The notes under the pieces: generated by a model | Told to the model about the DNA's origin: nothing | Database searches by the model: none | Seen by the model: the letters and a program-made list of their open reading frames with translations, nothing else | DNA from: Paenibacillus cisolokensis | GTDB lineage: Bacteria > Bacillota > Bacilli > Paenibacillales > Paenibacillaceae | Direction of reading: 5' to 3' | NCBI RefSeq assembly: GCF_018403665.1 | Contig: NZ_BOVJ01000058.1 | Location: 1 to 52,132 of the forward strand | Length of the DNA stretch: 52,132 nucleotides | Translations under genes and position numbers: made by a program | Part shown: piece after piece, positions 1 to 9,368 of the stretch | Position numbering within the stretch: the stretch's first letter is position 1 | Layout of the letters: the number at the start of each line of letters is the position of its first letter

Positions 1-95
1 AAAACTGCATTATCGCAGGAATTTTCCCGTTTTGGTTATTTTATCCCTGAAAAAGTTGCACTTTTGCAGCTTTGTTCTTTTATTGGGTTTCTATC
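1..95. repeat. AT-rich REP-like palindromic segment
   Basis: This segment is visibly more AT-rich than the rest of the window. It carries two short imperfect palindromes: CTGC-N6-GCAG at 5-18 and TGCA-N4-TGCA at 57-68. No convincing reading frame crosses it. The layout resembles dispersed intergenic repeats of Paenibacillaceae, but that family assignment is from memory and was not tested. Confidence 0.3.
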
Positions 96-150
96 TTCCG
101 GATGCTGGCCGCTGCGGTGCCGGAGTAAAGCAATTTCGAGACAGGTGGCA
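90..150. repeat. 61-bp dispersed repeat, copy 1
   Basis: This copy matches 282-342 along its whole length with scattered mismatches. The central 20 bases (GCCGGAGTAAAGCAATTTCG, 119-138) are identical in the two copies. It lies in the non-coding stretch before lexA. Function is unknown; a REP-type element or the remains of a duplicated intergenic region are both possible. Confidence 0.55.
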
Positions 151-281
151 GTTCACAGCGGGGCGAGGGCGAATTGAGCCCTGGCCGCCATGTCGTCTTT
201 TGTTCATATAAGCATTTATCGCGAAACAGTATCGTCCTCAGACAGAGACGCCGTCAGGCGTTTTTCTTATTTTATAGTGCT

Positions 282-342
282 TGTATCTTTCAGATTCCAG
301 CAGCCGCGGAGCCGGAGTAAAGCAATTTCGGGATTGGTGGCA
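282..342. repeat. 61-bp dispersed repeat, copy 2
   Basis: This is the second copy of the repeat at 90-150, with the shared invariant core at 311-330. It ends just before a 52-bp tandem repeat array, so the two repeat types are stacked in the same non-coding region. Confidence 0.55.
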
Positions 343-349
343 ATGGCGC

Positions 350-505
350 GAGCGAATAAGGCCCTCGAGGCTCGCAATCGGACGCACAGCGAGGATAGAT
401 CGAGCGAATAAGGCCTTGGAGGTCACAATCAGTCGTACGGAGGGGGTGACGCTGGCGAATAGGGCCCTCGAGGTTCGCAATCGGACGCACAGCGGGAGCC
501 TGATC
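350..505. repeat. Three-unit tandem repeat, 52-bp period
   Basis: Units begin at 350, 402 and 454, exactly 52 bp apart. Each opens with a GCGAATAAGGCC-type block; the first and third share CGCAATCGGACGCACAGCG, while the second is more diverged. Part of the motif recurs weakly near 164-187. Units abut without unique spacers, so this is a minisatellite and not a CRISPR array. The short open frames across it look incidental. Confidence 0.7.
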
Positions 506-550
506 GCCATCCTGTTGTCTTTGCCGAACATGCGATGGGCGTGAAACAAA

Positions 551-593
551 AGACAACCACCATTACCGTCCAAAGCGGTGATGGTGGTTGTCT
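551..593 (-). terminator. Intrinsic terminator downstream of lexA
   Basis: A nearly perfect 18-bp stem (AGACAACCACCAT paired with ATGGTGGTTGTCT, extended by ACCG/CGGT with one T-G wobble) closes a short loop. On the minus strand it is followed by TTTTGTTTC. It lies about 110 bp beyond the lexA stop, with a duplicated lexA tail in between. Confidence 0.75.
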
Positions 594-650
594 GGTGTTC
601 GATAGTGATTCCGATTTAAAAATCGGTAAACGGGATTCCCGCATAAAAGC

Positions 651-688
651 GGCGGTCCGGTTATGGATGTCCCGAAACAAGCCGATGA
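651..688 (-). repeat. Duplicate of the lexA 3' end
   Basis: This 38-bp block is a near copy of 694-732, which encodes the last codons and stop of LexA. On the minus strand it still spells I-G-L-F-R-D-I-H, but the stop is displaced by a missing base. It is a local tandem duplication of the gene tail lying immediately outside the gene. Confidence 0.7.
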
Positions 689-703
689 GGGACGGCGGTC
701 CGA

Positions 704-1330
704 TTAATGGATGTCCCGGAACAAGCCGATGACTTTCCCGAGAATGGTGACGTTTTTCAGCAATATCGGTTCCATCGTCGAGTTTTCCGGCTGCAGCCGG
801 ATATGATCGCGTTCCTTATAGAACGTTTTGACGGTCGCTTCGTCATCTTCGTTCATCGCCACGACGATGTCGCCGTTGTTGGCCGTCGATTGCTGCCTGA
901 CGATGACGTAATCGCCGTCGTGAATGCCGGCTTCGATCATGCTGTCACCGACGACATTAAGTATGAATACTTCATGATCCCCTACGAAATGGGCGGGGAG
1001 CGGAAAATAGTCCTCAATGTTCTCCGTAGCCGTAATCGGTACGCCCGCCGTTACTTTCCCGACAACGGGGACTTTGGCCACGGCGACCGGAAACGGAATT
1101 TCGTTCTCGTCCTGATCGAGAATTTCGATGGCGCGCGGTTTGGTCGGGTCCCGGCGGATGAGCCCTTTCTTCTCCAACCGGTCCAGATGACCGTGTACGG
1201 TTGAGCTGGAGGCTAGTCCCACCGCTTCGCCAATTTCACGGACGGAAGGCGGATAGCCTTTCTCCCGTACTTCGTTCTTGATGAACTCAAGAATTGCCTG
1301 CTGGCGGTTGGAAATCTTCGACACCGTCAT
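704..1330 (-). CDS. lexA: LexA repressor
   Basis: SOS-response transcriptional repressor of 208 residues, a normal family length. The N-terminal winged helix-turn-helix covers about residues 1-70 ([20 protein letters not shown] region). The self-cleavage Ala-Gly bond is at residues 95-96 (KVTAGVPI). The catalytic dyad is Ser130 (VVGDSM) and Lys168 (EATVKTF), as expected for an S24-type peptidase activated by RecA filaments. I start at ATG 1330, preceded by TGGAG; the frame stays open upstream to 1675, but that part crosses the promoter and operators. The gene is divergent from a yneA-like gene and shares an operator-rich region with it. Its last codons are duplicated just downstream (651-688). 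Confidence 0.97.
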   Translation of the reverse strand: MTVSKISNRQQAILEFIKNEVREKGYPPSVREIGEAVGLASSSTVHGHLDRLEKKGLIRRDPTKPRAIEILDQDENEIPFPVAVAKVPVVGKVTAGVPITATENIEDYFPLPAHFVGDHEVFILNVVGDSMIEAGIHDGDYVIVRQQSTANNGDIVVAMNEDDEATVKTFYKERDHIRLQPENSTMEPILLKNVTILGKVIGLFRDIH

Positions 1331-1355
1331 CACTCCATTAGTTGATTTGGTTACT

Positions 1356-1384
1356 ATTCTAACATAGAACCCGAGTTCGTACAA
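1356..1384 (-). promoter_or_regulatory. lexA promoter
   Basis: On the minus strand, TTGTAC (1379-1384) and TAGAAT (1356-1361) are separated by exactly 17 bases. A LexA-box-like sequence (1382-1395) overlaps the -35 hexamer, which fits autorepression. Confidence 0.7.
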
Positions 1385-1503
1385 ACATAAGTTCGAGAAA
1401 CACGGGTTCGCATTTTTATAAAAAATCGGGAACAAATGTTCTGAAAACCGATTGACCTCAAACATATGTTCGTGATATATTCTGATTACAGAACAAATGT
1501 TTG
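1382..1503. promoter_or_regulatory. Cluster of four LexA (SOS) boxes
   Basis: Four matches to the Gram-positive consensus CGAACATATGTTCG lie between the divergent genes: CAAACATAAGTTCG (1382-1395), GGAACAAATGTTCT (1429-1442, perfect GAAC-N4-GTTC core), CAAACATATGTTCG (1459-1472) and AGAACAAATGTTTG (1490-1503). The first overlaps the lexA -35. The third lies in the spacer of the yneA promoter and the fourth lies just past its -10. Joint, graded SOS control of both genes is the natural reading. Confidence 0.85.
1452..1481 (+). promoter_or_regulatory. yneA-like promoter
   Basis: TTGACC (1452-1457), an 18-base spacer and TATATT (1476-1481) form a good sigma-A promoter. The spacer contains a LexA box, so repressor binding would exclude polymerase. 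Confidence 0.7.
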
Positions 1504-1515
1504 GGGTGTTGAACG

Positions 1516-1896
1516 ATGACGATTCATACGACAACGTACCGCAGCATATATGACAGAGATCGGAAAAAGAATTGCGTAGCGCTTTCCCGGACAGGTACGG
1601 CAACCGTTGGCAAGGGCTTCGTCCGGCTTCTCGCCGCGCTGGCGCTGCTGGCGTTTTTGTCCATTGCTTTTTCATTCTGGGTATCGGACGCTTCCGGCGT
1701 ATCCCCGAAGCCTGCCGGTGCGGGAGAGAAGACGATTATCGTCGCTCCAGGCGACACGCTTTGGAGCATCGCGCTGGCCCATCCGGACGGGAACGGCGAC
1801 ATTCAAAGGCGCATTTATGAACTGAAGAAGCGCAACGGTTTGGATTCGTCCAACATCGTGCCGGGAATGTCGCTGATCGTGCCCGATCTGCGATGA
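1516..1896 (+). CDS. yneA: YneA-like SOS cell division inhibitor (LysM)
   Basis: Small membrane protein of 126 residues with one hydrophobic segment (about 36-56) and an extracytoplasmic LysM domain at about 73-124 (begins [13 protein letters not shown]). That architecture and the position divergent from lexA match YneA of Bacillus, which delays septation during DNA damage and is LexA-controlled. The N-terminal cytoplasmic part is longer than in B. subtilis YneA. ATG 1516 is preceded by GGGGTG at a suitable distance. Three LexA boxes lie just upstream. Identity rests on architecture and context; the sequence outside LysM is poorly conserved in this family. Confidence 0.85.
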   Translation: MTIHTTTYRSIYDRDRKKNCVALSRTGTATVGKGFVRLLAALALLAFLSIAFSFWVSDASGVSPKPAGAGEKTIIVAPGDTLWSIALAHPDGNGDIQRRIYELKKRNGLDSSNIVPGMSLIVPDLR

Positions 1897-1947
1897 GCCG
1901 CAGGCTTGGGACAGACGGTTCCCTGACCCCGGACCTGCGGAATATTC

Positions 1948-1977
1948 GGCCGGTGTGAAGACCGGTCGTTTTTATTT
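1948..1977 (+). terminator. Probable terminator after yneA
   Basis: A short GC stem (CCGGT at 1950-1954 with ACCGG at 1961-1965) is followed by TCGTTTTTATTT. A second possible stem, CCGCAGG/CCTGCGG, lies at 1898-1940. Confidence 0.55.
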
Positions 1978-2067
1978 GCCCTTGCTTTCCCGCTGCCTTG
2001 ACAATGGATATAAGAAGATGTCAAAGTAATAGATAGTTCCGGCGAAGCAGGAGAGGAGTGAGTGCAG

Positions 2068-2259
2068 GTGGAGAAACTGATCGCCCGGATCAACGAGCTG
2101 TCCCGCAAACAGAAAAGCGTCGGGTTGAGCGAAGAGGAAATAGTGGAACGGGACAAGCTCAGGCAGCAATATCTTGCGAACTTCAGACGCAATTTCCGCA
2201 ATCAGCTCGATTCGATCAAGTGGGCGGACGAAGAGGACCGGCCTTCGGTCAAGCATTAG
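2068..2259 (+). CDS. DUF896 (YnzC/YneI-type) small protein
   Basis: A basic, helical protein of about 63 residues beginning M-E-K-L-I-A-R-I-N-E-L-S-R-K. The RINELSRK core, followed by E-rich and R-N-F-R-N motifs, is typical of the DUF896 family; B. subtilis YnzC is a member found near yneA/lexA. The molecular role of the family is not settled. GTG 2068 sits 9 bases after AGGAG (2054-2058), so I prefer it to GTG 2062. An inverted pair TTGACA/TGTCAA (1998-2003, 2019-2024) lies upstream and may be an operator. Confidence 0.85.
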   Translation: MEKLIARINELSRKQKSVGLSEEEIVERDKLRQQYLANFRRNFRNQLDSIKWADEEDRPSVKH

Positions 2260-2301
2260 CACGCCGAAACCGCTTCATCCATAACAGGGAGGAAATGATT
2301 C

Positions 2302-2807
2302 GTGTCGCGAACGTGGGAGCGCAAGGTGCGCAAAAATTCCGCGCAATTGAACAAAGCGAGAAAAAACAGGGGCTTAAAGCAATGACGCCCGCAGCCGATC
2401 AGGCCGAACGTTTTGTCGGACGCAATTATATCGGGCCGGCGCTGATCGTCATGCTGACCGTGTTCTATGCGATTCTCGGCCAGGCGAATACGGCAATGCA
2501 GGAGGACGGGACGTTCTACTGGCTCGTCATCGTTATGTATTTGCTGCTTGCGGTGCTGTTCTTTTTCCGGCGGCCGTACCTGGCGGTGGGCAAAGATTAT
2601 GTCCAAACGCGCAAATGGACCGGCGACAAACGACTGCAAGCGTCCGATATCCGAAGCATCCGGGTGCAGCCGGGCTATGTCGTGATCGAACACAAAAAAG
2701 GAAACTGGGTGTTCTCGCGGGTAATGAACCGTTATCCGACCGATGAGATGGCAGCCAGGCTGACTACGTTTGCGCAGCAGCATAAGATCGAAATGAAACA
2801 ACTGTAG
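2302..2807 (+). CDS. Small two-TM membrane protein (one-base break)
   Basis: Unrecognised membrane protein of about 168 residues once one base is restored. The N-terminal frame (GTG 2302, GGGAGG upstream) reads S-R-T-W-E-R-K-V-R-K-N-S-A-Q-L-N-K and stops early. Adding one A to the six-A run at 2361-2366 joins it to the frame ending at 2807. The body has two hydrophobic segments (IGPALIVMLTVFYAILGQA and FYWLVIVMYLLLAVLFFF), then a basic soluble tail with a PH-like beta pattern (RSIRVQPGYVVIEHKKG). Similar unnamed proteins are common in Paenibacillaceae. Function unknown. Confidence 0.7.
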
Positions 2808-2832
2808 GTGACGATTTGGGGGAGTAAGGGAA

Positions 2833-3621
2833 ATGGCGAAACAAGCGGTTTTATTTGACCTTGACGATACGCTGCTGTGGGACGAGCGGAGCGTGGCGGA
2901 AGCGTTTCAGGCGACATGCCGTGTAGCGGCGGAGAAGCGCGGTGTCGATCCGGATGCGCTGGAGGAGGCGGTCAGGCGCGAGGCGCGAGCGCTGTACGAA
3001 TCGTATGAGACGTTCCCGTTTACGAAAATGATCGGCATTAACCCGTTCGAAGGGTTGTGGGCCCGTTTCAGTGAAGGAGAACAGGACGAATTTCGCAAGC
3101 TGGAACGGATCGCTCCGACATATCGAAAGCAGGCGTGGACGCGCGGGCTGAAAGCGCTCGGCGTGGACGACGAGCAGCTCGGCGCCGAACTGGCGGAACG
3201 GTTCCCGGCTGAGCGGCGTGCTCGTCCGCTCGTATACGATGAAACGTTCCGGGTACTGGACATGTTGAAAGGCTCCTATAGACTGCTGCTGCTGACGAAC
3301 GGTTCGCCGGATTTGCAGAAAGAGAAGCTGGCTGGCGTACCGGAGTTGGCACCGTATTTCGACCACATTGTCATTTCTGGCGAATTCGGGGAAGGCAAAC
3401 CCGCCGTCAGCATCTTTCGCCATGCGTTGGCGCTTCTTGGCCACGAGCCTGAAGATTGCGTCATGGTAGGGGACAAGCTGACGACCGATATTAAAGGAGC
3501 CAACGCCGCAGGCATTACGAGCGTCTGGATTAACCGCGACAACAAGGCGCGCGCAGACGATATTGTGCCGGATTACGAAATCCGCAATCTGGAAGAGCTG
3601 CTGCCGTTGTTAAAGGCGTAA
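2833..3621 (+). CDS. HAD-superfamily hydrolase (YsaA-like)
   Basis: Cytoplasmic phosphatase of 262 residues. Motif I is FDLDDTLL at residues 8-15, with nucleophile and acid/base aspartates. Motif II is LLTNGS near 155. Motif III/IV is a lysine in [10 protein letters not shown] followed by [15 protein letters not shown] long helical cap lies between motifs I and II, as in subclass I HADs such as YsaA. The substrate cannot be told from sequence. ATG 2833 follows GGGGGAGTAAGGG. A strong hairpin at 3643-3677 separates it from the convergent mtnD gene. Confidence 0.9.
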   Translation: MAKQAVLFDLDDTLLWDERSVAEAFQATCRVAAEKRGVDPDALEEAVRREARALYESYETFPFTKMIGINPFEGLWARFSEGEQDEFRKLERIAPTYRKQAWTRGLKALGVDDEQLGAELAERFPAERRARPLVYDETFRVLDMLKGSYRLLLLTNGSPDLQKEKLAGVPELAPYFDHIVISGEFGEGKPAVSIFRHALALLGHEPEDCVMVGDKLTTDIKGANAAGITSVWINRDNKARADDIVPDYEIRNLEELLPLLKA

Positions 3622-3642
3622 ACGGTTGGCCAGAATAGAGAA

Positions 3643-3677
3643 GCGCACCCGCTCCGGTTTGCCGGAAGCGGGTGCGC
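3643..3677. terminator. Bidirectional terminator hairpin
   Basis: GCGCACCCGCT and AGCGGGTGCGC form a perfect 11-bp stem between two convergent genes. The minus-strand exit (TTCTCTATTC) is mildly T-rich. No T-run is seen on the plus side. Confidence 0.6.
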
Positions 3678-3706
3678 CTGCCTGTTGCGTCATTGCGGGA
3701 CGCTTT

Positions 3707-4252
3707 TTAAGCTTCTTTGCTGAACGCGGGATCGTCGTACGGTTCGGCGATCCAGCCGGCCGGTTCGATGAAAAGACGGACGGCGACGATTTGACGATTT
3801 TCCATCAGCGTGAAAAAGTGCGGTTTTTTCTCCGGTACGGAAATGACGTCGCCAGCTTCCAGCTCGACATCGAAATATCCGACATCCTCGGTACCCTTAA
3901 TAACAAAGATGCCTTTGCCGGCCGTAATCGCGCGAACTTCGTCCTCGGTATGCGTGTGAACCTGTTCGAACTTCTTGAGCAGCTCGTCCAGATTCGGCGT
4001 AGCATCTGACAATGCGACGATGTCCCACGTTTTATAGCCGCGGCGCTCGGCCAAATCGCGAATTTCTTCGTCGTATGCCGACAAAATCTGATTTTTTTCC
4101 TCATCGGTCAAAACGAACTTTTCTTTCAGCTCGTCCGGCAGCTTTTCCGTATTCCAATGCTCGTACAATACTTCCTGCTTTTCCAGAAAGGCGCGCACGT
4201 TCTCTTCGCCCGAAATGCGTTCGCCCGTGTTGCGGATTCGAATCTCTGCCAT
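3707..4252 (-). CDS. mtnD: Acireductone dioxygenase
   Basis: Cupin enzyme of the methionine salvage pathway, about 181 residues. It oxidises acireductone to 2-keto-4-methylthiobutyrate and formate with Fe(II). The metal-binding motif H-x-H-x4-E is visible as HTHTEDEVRAI, and the third histidine lies in the KKPHFFTL segment. I start at the second ATG (4252), six bases from GAGGGA; the first ATG (4258) abuts that site. It is divergent from metH, so both neighbours serve methionine metabolism. No SAM (S-box) leader is visible between them. Confidence 0.95.
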   Translation of the reverse strand: MAEIRIRNTGERISGEENVRAFLEKQEVLYEHWNTEKLPDELKEKFVLTDEEKNQILSAYDEEIRDLAERRGYKTWDIVALSDATPNLDELLKKFEQVHTHTEDEVRAITAGKGIFVIKGTEDVGYFDVELEAGDVISVPEKKPHFFTLMENRQIVAVRLFIEPAGWIAEPYDDPAFSKEA

Positions 4253-4336
4253 GTTCATTCCCTCTTTTCCTATATGAAATTAACCTTATACTTCATCATT
4301 ATAGTTCAAAAAGGCGCGGTTGTCGACAGAATGACC

Positions 4337-4365
4337 TTTTCACCTTATCATTAATCTGGTACACT
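4337..4365 (+). promoter_or_regulatory. metH promoter
   Basis: TTTTCA (4337-4342), a 17-base spacer and TACACT (4360-4365) preceded by TGG (extended -10). Transcription would start near 4372, which excludes the ATG at 4367 as the metH start. Confidence 0.55.
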
Positions 4366-4402
4366 AATGGTTAACGATTTTCGGGAAGGATGTTATGCAA
4401 TT

Positions 4403-7400
4403 TTGTCGAAACTGACTTTACAACAATTGATGTGGCAGCGCATTCTCATCCTTGATGGCGCGATGGGGACGATGATCCAGCAGGCGAATCTGACTGCTGA
4501 CGATTTTGGCGGAGAAGCGCTTGACGGCTGCAACGAAATGCTCGTACTGACGCGGCCGGATGTCATCCGCTCGATACATGAGCAATATTTGGAAGCCGGT
4601 GCCGACATTGTGGAGACGAATACGTTCGGGGCTACGGCTATCGTTCTCAGCGAATACGATATTCCCGAGAAAGCGCGGGAAATCAATCTGGCGGCGGCAG
4701 CGATTGCGCGCGAAGCCGCGGACAAATATTCGACGCCCGACAAGCCGCGTTTTGTGGCCGGCGCGATGGGGCCGACGACGAAGACGCTGTCCGTTACCGG
4801 AGGCGTCACGTTCGACGAATTGGTGGATAGTTATTACGAGCAGGCGCTGGCTCTCATCGACGGCGGAGTCGATGCGCTGCTGCTCGAGACGAGCCAGGAC
4901 ACGCTGAACGTGAAAGCGGGAAGCATCGGCATCCGCAAGGCGTTCGCCGCGGCCGGGCGCGAGCTGCCGGTGATGATTTCGGGGACGATCGAGCCGATGG
5001 GAACGACGCTGGCGGGACAAAATATCGAGTCGTTCTATATTTCGCTCGAGCATCTGAATCCGATATCGATTGGGCTGAATTGCGCGACCGGCCCCGAATT
5101 TATGCGCGACCATATCCGGACGCTCAGCGAAATCGCCAAATCGGCGGTCAGCTGCTATCCGAATGCCGGTTTGCCGGACGAGAACGGCCATTATCACGAA
5201 TCGCCGGCTTCGCTTGCGACCAAGATGGCCGCATTCGCGGAACAAGGCTGGCTGAATATCGCCGGCGGCTGCTGCGGCACGACACCGGCGCATATCCGGG
5301 CGCTGGCCGAAACGCTCGCAAAGTACGAGCCGCGCAAGCGCCGCGGCGAGCATCCGCCGGCTGTCTCGGGCATTGAGACGGTATATATTGAAAAGGACAA
5401 CCGACCCTATATGGTCGGCGAACGCACCAACGTGCTCGGCTCCCGCAAATTCAAGCGGCTGATCGCGGAAGGGAAATATGAAGAAGCGGCCGAAATCGCA
5501 CGGGCGCAGGTGAAGAACGGAGCGCATGTTATCGACGTCTGCCTGCAGGACCCGGATCGCGACGAAATGACCGATATGAAGCGGTTTTTGGAACTGGTTG
5601 TCAAAAAAGTGAAAGTGCCGCTCGTTATCGATACGACAGATCCCAAAGTGATCGATGTGGCGCTTACCTATTCGCAAGGCAAAGCGATCATCAATTCGAT
5701 CAATCTGGAAGACGGCGAAGAAAAATTCGAGAAAGTGGTGCCGCTGATTCACAAATACGGCGCTGCCGCCGTCGTCGGCACGATCGATGAGCGCGGACAG
5801 GCGATTACCCGCGAAGACAAGCTGGCGGTTGCGAAGCGCTCTTACGAGCTGCTGACCGGAAAATACGGTATGAAGCCGGAAGATATTATTTTCGATCCGC
5901 TTGTCTTTCCGGTCGGCACGGGGGACGAGCAATATATCGGTTCGGCCAAGGAGACGATCGAAGGCATTCGTCTTATCAAGGAGGCGATGCCGGAGTGCCA
6001 GACGATTCTCGGCATCAGCAACGTTTCGTTCGGCCTGCCGGAGGCGGGCAGAGAGGTGCTGAATTCCGTCTTTCTGTACGAATGTACGAAGGCGGGACTC
6101 GATTACGCTATCGTCAACACGGAGAAGCTGGAGCGTTACGCCTCTATTCCCGAGGAGGAGCGTCGGCTGGCGGAGGCGCTCATCTACGATACGAACGACG
6201 AAACGCTGGCAGCGTTCGTCGCCGCGTTCCGCGACAAAAAAGTGGCGAAGAAAGAAAAGGCGGCCAACCTGCCGCTGGAGGAGCGGCTCGCTTCGTACGT
6301 GGTCGAAGGAACGAAGGAAGGGCTGATTCCGGATCTGGACGAAGCGCTGACCAAATATAGTCCGCTAGAAATTATTAACGGCCCGCTGATGAAAGGGATG
6401 GAAGAAGTCGGCCGACTGTTCAACAATAACGAATTGATCGTCGCCGAGGTGCTGCAGAGCGCGGAAGTAATGAAAGCGTCCGTCGCCTATCTGGAGCCAT
6501 TCATGGAGAAAAACGAAACGTCCGTCAAAGGGAAAATCATTCTTGCGACGGTAAAAGGCGACGTCCATGACATCGGCAAAAACCTGGTTGAAATTATTTT
6601 ATCCAACAACGGCTATCAGATTATCAACCTGGGCATCAAGGTTCCGCCGGAGCAACTGATCGAGGCGTATCGTGCCGAGAAGGCCGACGCGATCGGGCTC
6701 TCGGGACTGCTCGTCAAATCCGCGCAGCAGATGGTCGTTACCGCGCAGGATTTGCGCAATGCGGGAATCGACGTACCGATTCTTGTCGGCGGCGCGGCCT
6801 TGACGCGGAAGTTTACGAAAACGAGAATCGCGCCCGAATACGACGGGCTCGTCTTGTACGCGAAGGATGCGATGGACGGACTCGATATCGCCAACAAGCT
6901 GATGGATCGCGAGCAGCGAAGCTTGCTGGAGCGGGAACATGCCGAAGCCATGGCGGCGATTGCAAGCGGAGCGGAGGAGAAAACGGCGCTGCCGAAGCAG
7001 ACGCGGGCCGTCCGCTCCAACATTTCGCAGGACGCTCCGGTGTTCGTGCCGCCGGATTTCGAACGCCATGTGCTGCGCGACGTGCCGATTTCGCACATCG
7101 TACCGTATGTCAATATGCAGATGCTGCTCGGTCACCATCTCGGCGTGCGCGGGAAGGTCGAGCAGCTGCTGCAGGAAGGCGATCCGAAAACGGTGGAATT
7201 GAAGGAAACGGTTGACGAAATTCTCCGGGAAGCGAACGCGAACGGCATTATCCGCGCCCACGCCATGTACCGGTTTTCCCGGCGCAATCGTCGGGCAACG
7301 ACATTCTCGTGTATGATCCGGCCGATCATTCGAAGGTGTTGAAGCGATTCGCGTTCCCGCGCCAGCAGACGGAGCCTTATCTCTGTCTGGCCGATTTTCT

Positions 7401-7842
7401 GAAATCGACGGACAGCGGCGTGATGGACTATGTCGGCTTCCTCGTCGTTACCGCCGGACAAGGGATTCGCGAGCTGTCTTCGGAATGGAAAGATAAAGGC
7501 GAATATTTGCGTTCCCATGCGCTGCAGGCTGTGGCGCTGGAAGTGGCCGAAGGGTTGGCCGAACGCGTTCATCACATGATGCGGGACGTATGGGGATTCC
7601 CCGATCCGCCGGACATGACGATGAAGCAGCGGTTCGGCGCCCGGTATCAGGGCATCCGCGTCTCATTCGGATACCCTGCATGTCCGAATCTGGAAGATCA
7701 GGCGCTGTTGTTCGATTTGATGAAGCCGGAAGATATCGGCGTCCGTCTGACCGACGGCTTCATGATGGAGCCGGAGGCGTCGGTATCGGCCATGGTATTC
7801 GCCCATCCGGAAGCGCAATATTTCAACGTAGAGAAAGTGTAA
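4403..7842 (+). CDS. metH: Cobalamin-dependent methionine synthase (one-base break)
   Basis: Transfers methyl from 5-methyltetrahydrofolate to homocysteine via cobalamin; about 1146 residues when repaired. Order of domains: homocysteine/Zn domain (LILDGAMGTM start; zinc cysteines in GLNCATG and GGCCGTTP), pterin-binding domain (VGERTNVLGSRKFK), cobalamin cap and Rossmann domain with the axial His in KGDVHDIGKN (about residue 722), and C-terminal AdoMet-reactivation domain. The frame breaks at a TTTT run (7274-7277); one extra T joins R-F to F-P-A-Q-S and the frame ending at 7842. The start is uncertain. TTG 4403 follows GGGAAGG and lies inside the expected transcript, whereas ATG 4367 lies almost in the -10. 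Confidence 0.95.
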
Positions 7843-7896
7843 CGGGATGAAGACCGTCCGGCCGGCGAAGCTGCGGGCCGGCGGCGAGAGCGGCGG

Positions 7897-7940
7897 AAAG
7901 CGGGAAGAAGGATCGGGCTCCTCTTCCCGCTTTCGTTTTA
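7897..7940 (+). terminator. Terminator after metH
   Basis: A perfect 12-bp stem AAAGCGGGAAGA / TCTTCCCGCTTT is followed by CGTTTTATT. Confidence 0.9.
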
Positions 7941-8010
7941 TTGTCCGGGCAGAGATGGTAAAATAACAAAAGTCCATTTGGCAAAAGCTAGAGCGAGGGG
8001 GTAACGGCTG

Positions 8011-8939
8011 ATGGAACTGCTGTTTTGGGTACGGGGGCAGGGCGCCCCTCGAAAGACCGCAACGTCAGCGCCGCAGCTCTCGTGTTCCCCGAACGGGGCG
8101 GCGCGTTCTGGCTGTTCGACGCCGGCGAAGGCACGCAGCATCAGCTGATGCGCACGCCGCTCAAGCTGAACAAGCTGGAGGCGGTCTTCATCACGCATCT
8201 GCATGGCGACCATCTGTTCGGCTTGCCCGGCTTGCTCAGCAGCCGGTCGTACCATGAAGGAGCCGGCGATCTCCCGCTGTTCGGCCCGCCCGGCATCAAG
8301 TCGTTTCTGGACGCGGTATTCGCCATTACAGGCACGCATCTCGAATACCGCCTGGACATACGCGAGGCCGTTGCGGGGCCTATATGGGACGACGGCACAT
8401 GGTCGGTGCGATGCGCGCCGCTGGATCATCGTATTCCGTGTCTCGGCTATCGGATCGAAGAAAGGGATCGGCCCGGACGGCTCGACTCGGAGCGGGCGAG
8501 ACAACTGGGCGTGCCCTTCGGGCCGTTGTTCGGCGCTCTGAAGCGGGGCGAAGACGTCGAACTGCCTGACGGCACGATCGTCCGGTCGCGCGATGTCGTC
8601 GGCCCGCCTATCAAAGGCCGGGTCGTGACGCTGCTTGGCGATACGAAGCCGTGTCCGGAAGCGGTTCTTCTAGCAGAAGGGGCGGACTTGCTCGTTCACG
8701 AAGCGACCTTTGCCGCCGGCATGGAGGAGAAAGCGGCGAAGTACGGTCATTCCACGACAGGGCAAGCGGCGGAGACGGCAAAGAAGGCGGGGGCGAAGCG
8801 GCTTGTCATGACCCATTTCAGTCACCGGTACCGGATGGAGGATCTGGCGTCTCTCGAAAACGAGGCGCGAAAGGTGTTTCCCGAAACGGTAGCTGCCTGC
8901 GATCTGAAGGCGATCGATATTCCGTTCCGATCCGAATGA
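8011..8939 (+). CDS. rnz: Ribonuclease Z (one-base break near start)
   Basis: Metallo-beta-lactamase-fold endonuclease that trims tRNA 3' ends, about 309 residues. The zinc motif HLHGDH is near residue 64. The early GTGAGRPSKDRN block and the LGDTKP and HEATF motifs are RNase Z hallmarks. ATG 8011 has a GAGGGGG site, but the frame is lost at TTTT (8023-8026). One more T gives M-E-L-L-F-L-G-T-G-A-G-R, the family N-terminus. Without it the open frame begins only at 8025. A bidirectional hairpin follows. Confidence 0.95.
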
Positions 8940-8961
8940 TTCGAAATGGACGCTAGCAACA

Positions 8962-9009
8962 ACAATCGAGCCTGAAGCTTCCGGTAATCCGGCCTTCAGG
9001 CTCGATTGT
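8962..9009. terminator. Bidirectional terminator hairpin
   Basis: ACAATCGAGCCTGAAG (8962-8977) pairs perfectly with CTTCAGGCTCGATTGT (8994-9009). It stands between the convergent rnz and tlp genes. Confidence 0.8.
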
Positions 9010-9040
9010 CGTTGCTGAACTTGGCGTTCGGCTTGAGAAA

Positions 9041-9259
9041 TCAATCGTTCGCTTCGTCGCGAATTTCGTTTTTCATGCTCTGCATGCTGTTTTTGCGTCG
9101 TTCGTTTTTCGCTTGTATCGCGTCGCGCTCTCCGGAAGATATTTCGTCCGCAAACTCGTTCAAGTAGTCTTCCGCTTCGTGCAAATTTTCCTCGGTATTT
9201 TGGACCGCCTGCTGCAAGCGCTCGACGTTGTCCTCCCGATTGTCAGGTTTCGGCGTCAT
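9041..9259 (-). CDS. tlp: Small acid-soluble spore protein Tlp
   Basis: A charged helical protein of about 72 residues. The family pattern K-P-D-N-R-E-D-N-V-E-R-L-Q near the start, then Q-N-T-E-E-N-L-H-E-A-E, and K-N-E-R-R near the end match Tlp (thioredoxin-like SASP, a misleading name), which accumulates in the forespore. ATG 9259 lies nine bases after AGGAGG; an ATG at 9268 abuts that site and is rejected. A forespore sigma factor would be expected; I could not identify its promoter with confidence. Confidence 0.9.
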   Translation of the reverse strand: MTPKPDNREDNVERLQQAVQNTEENLHEAEDYLNEFADEISSGERDAIQAKNERRKNSMQSMKNEIRDEAND

Positions 9260-9368
9260 TTTCAGCATCCTCCTGTCCGTCGCGTTTTCGGGCCGCCGCC
9301 CGGCGGCAGCCGGACGGCAGTTCCCCGCATTAGGATGCTGCCGTGATAACCCGATTATACGGAAGGCG

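Noticed and set aside
350-505. CRISPR array
   Set aside because: Repeat units abut at a 52-bp period without unique spacers, units are diverged, and no cas genes are near.
4259-4402. SAM (S-box) or cobalamin riboswitch upstream of metH
   Set aside because: The leader from the predicted start point is only about 30 bases, and no conserved S-box or B12-box sequence is visible.
7260-7300. Programmed ribosomal frameshift in metH
   Set aside because: A slippery heptamer with a downstream structure is not evident, and the same type of one-base loss occurs in some twenty unrelated genes.
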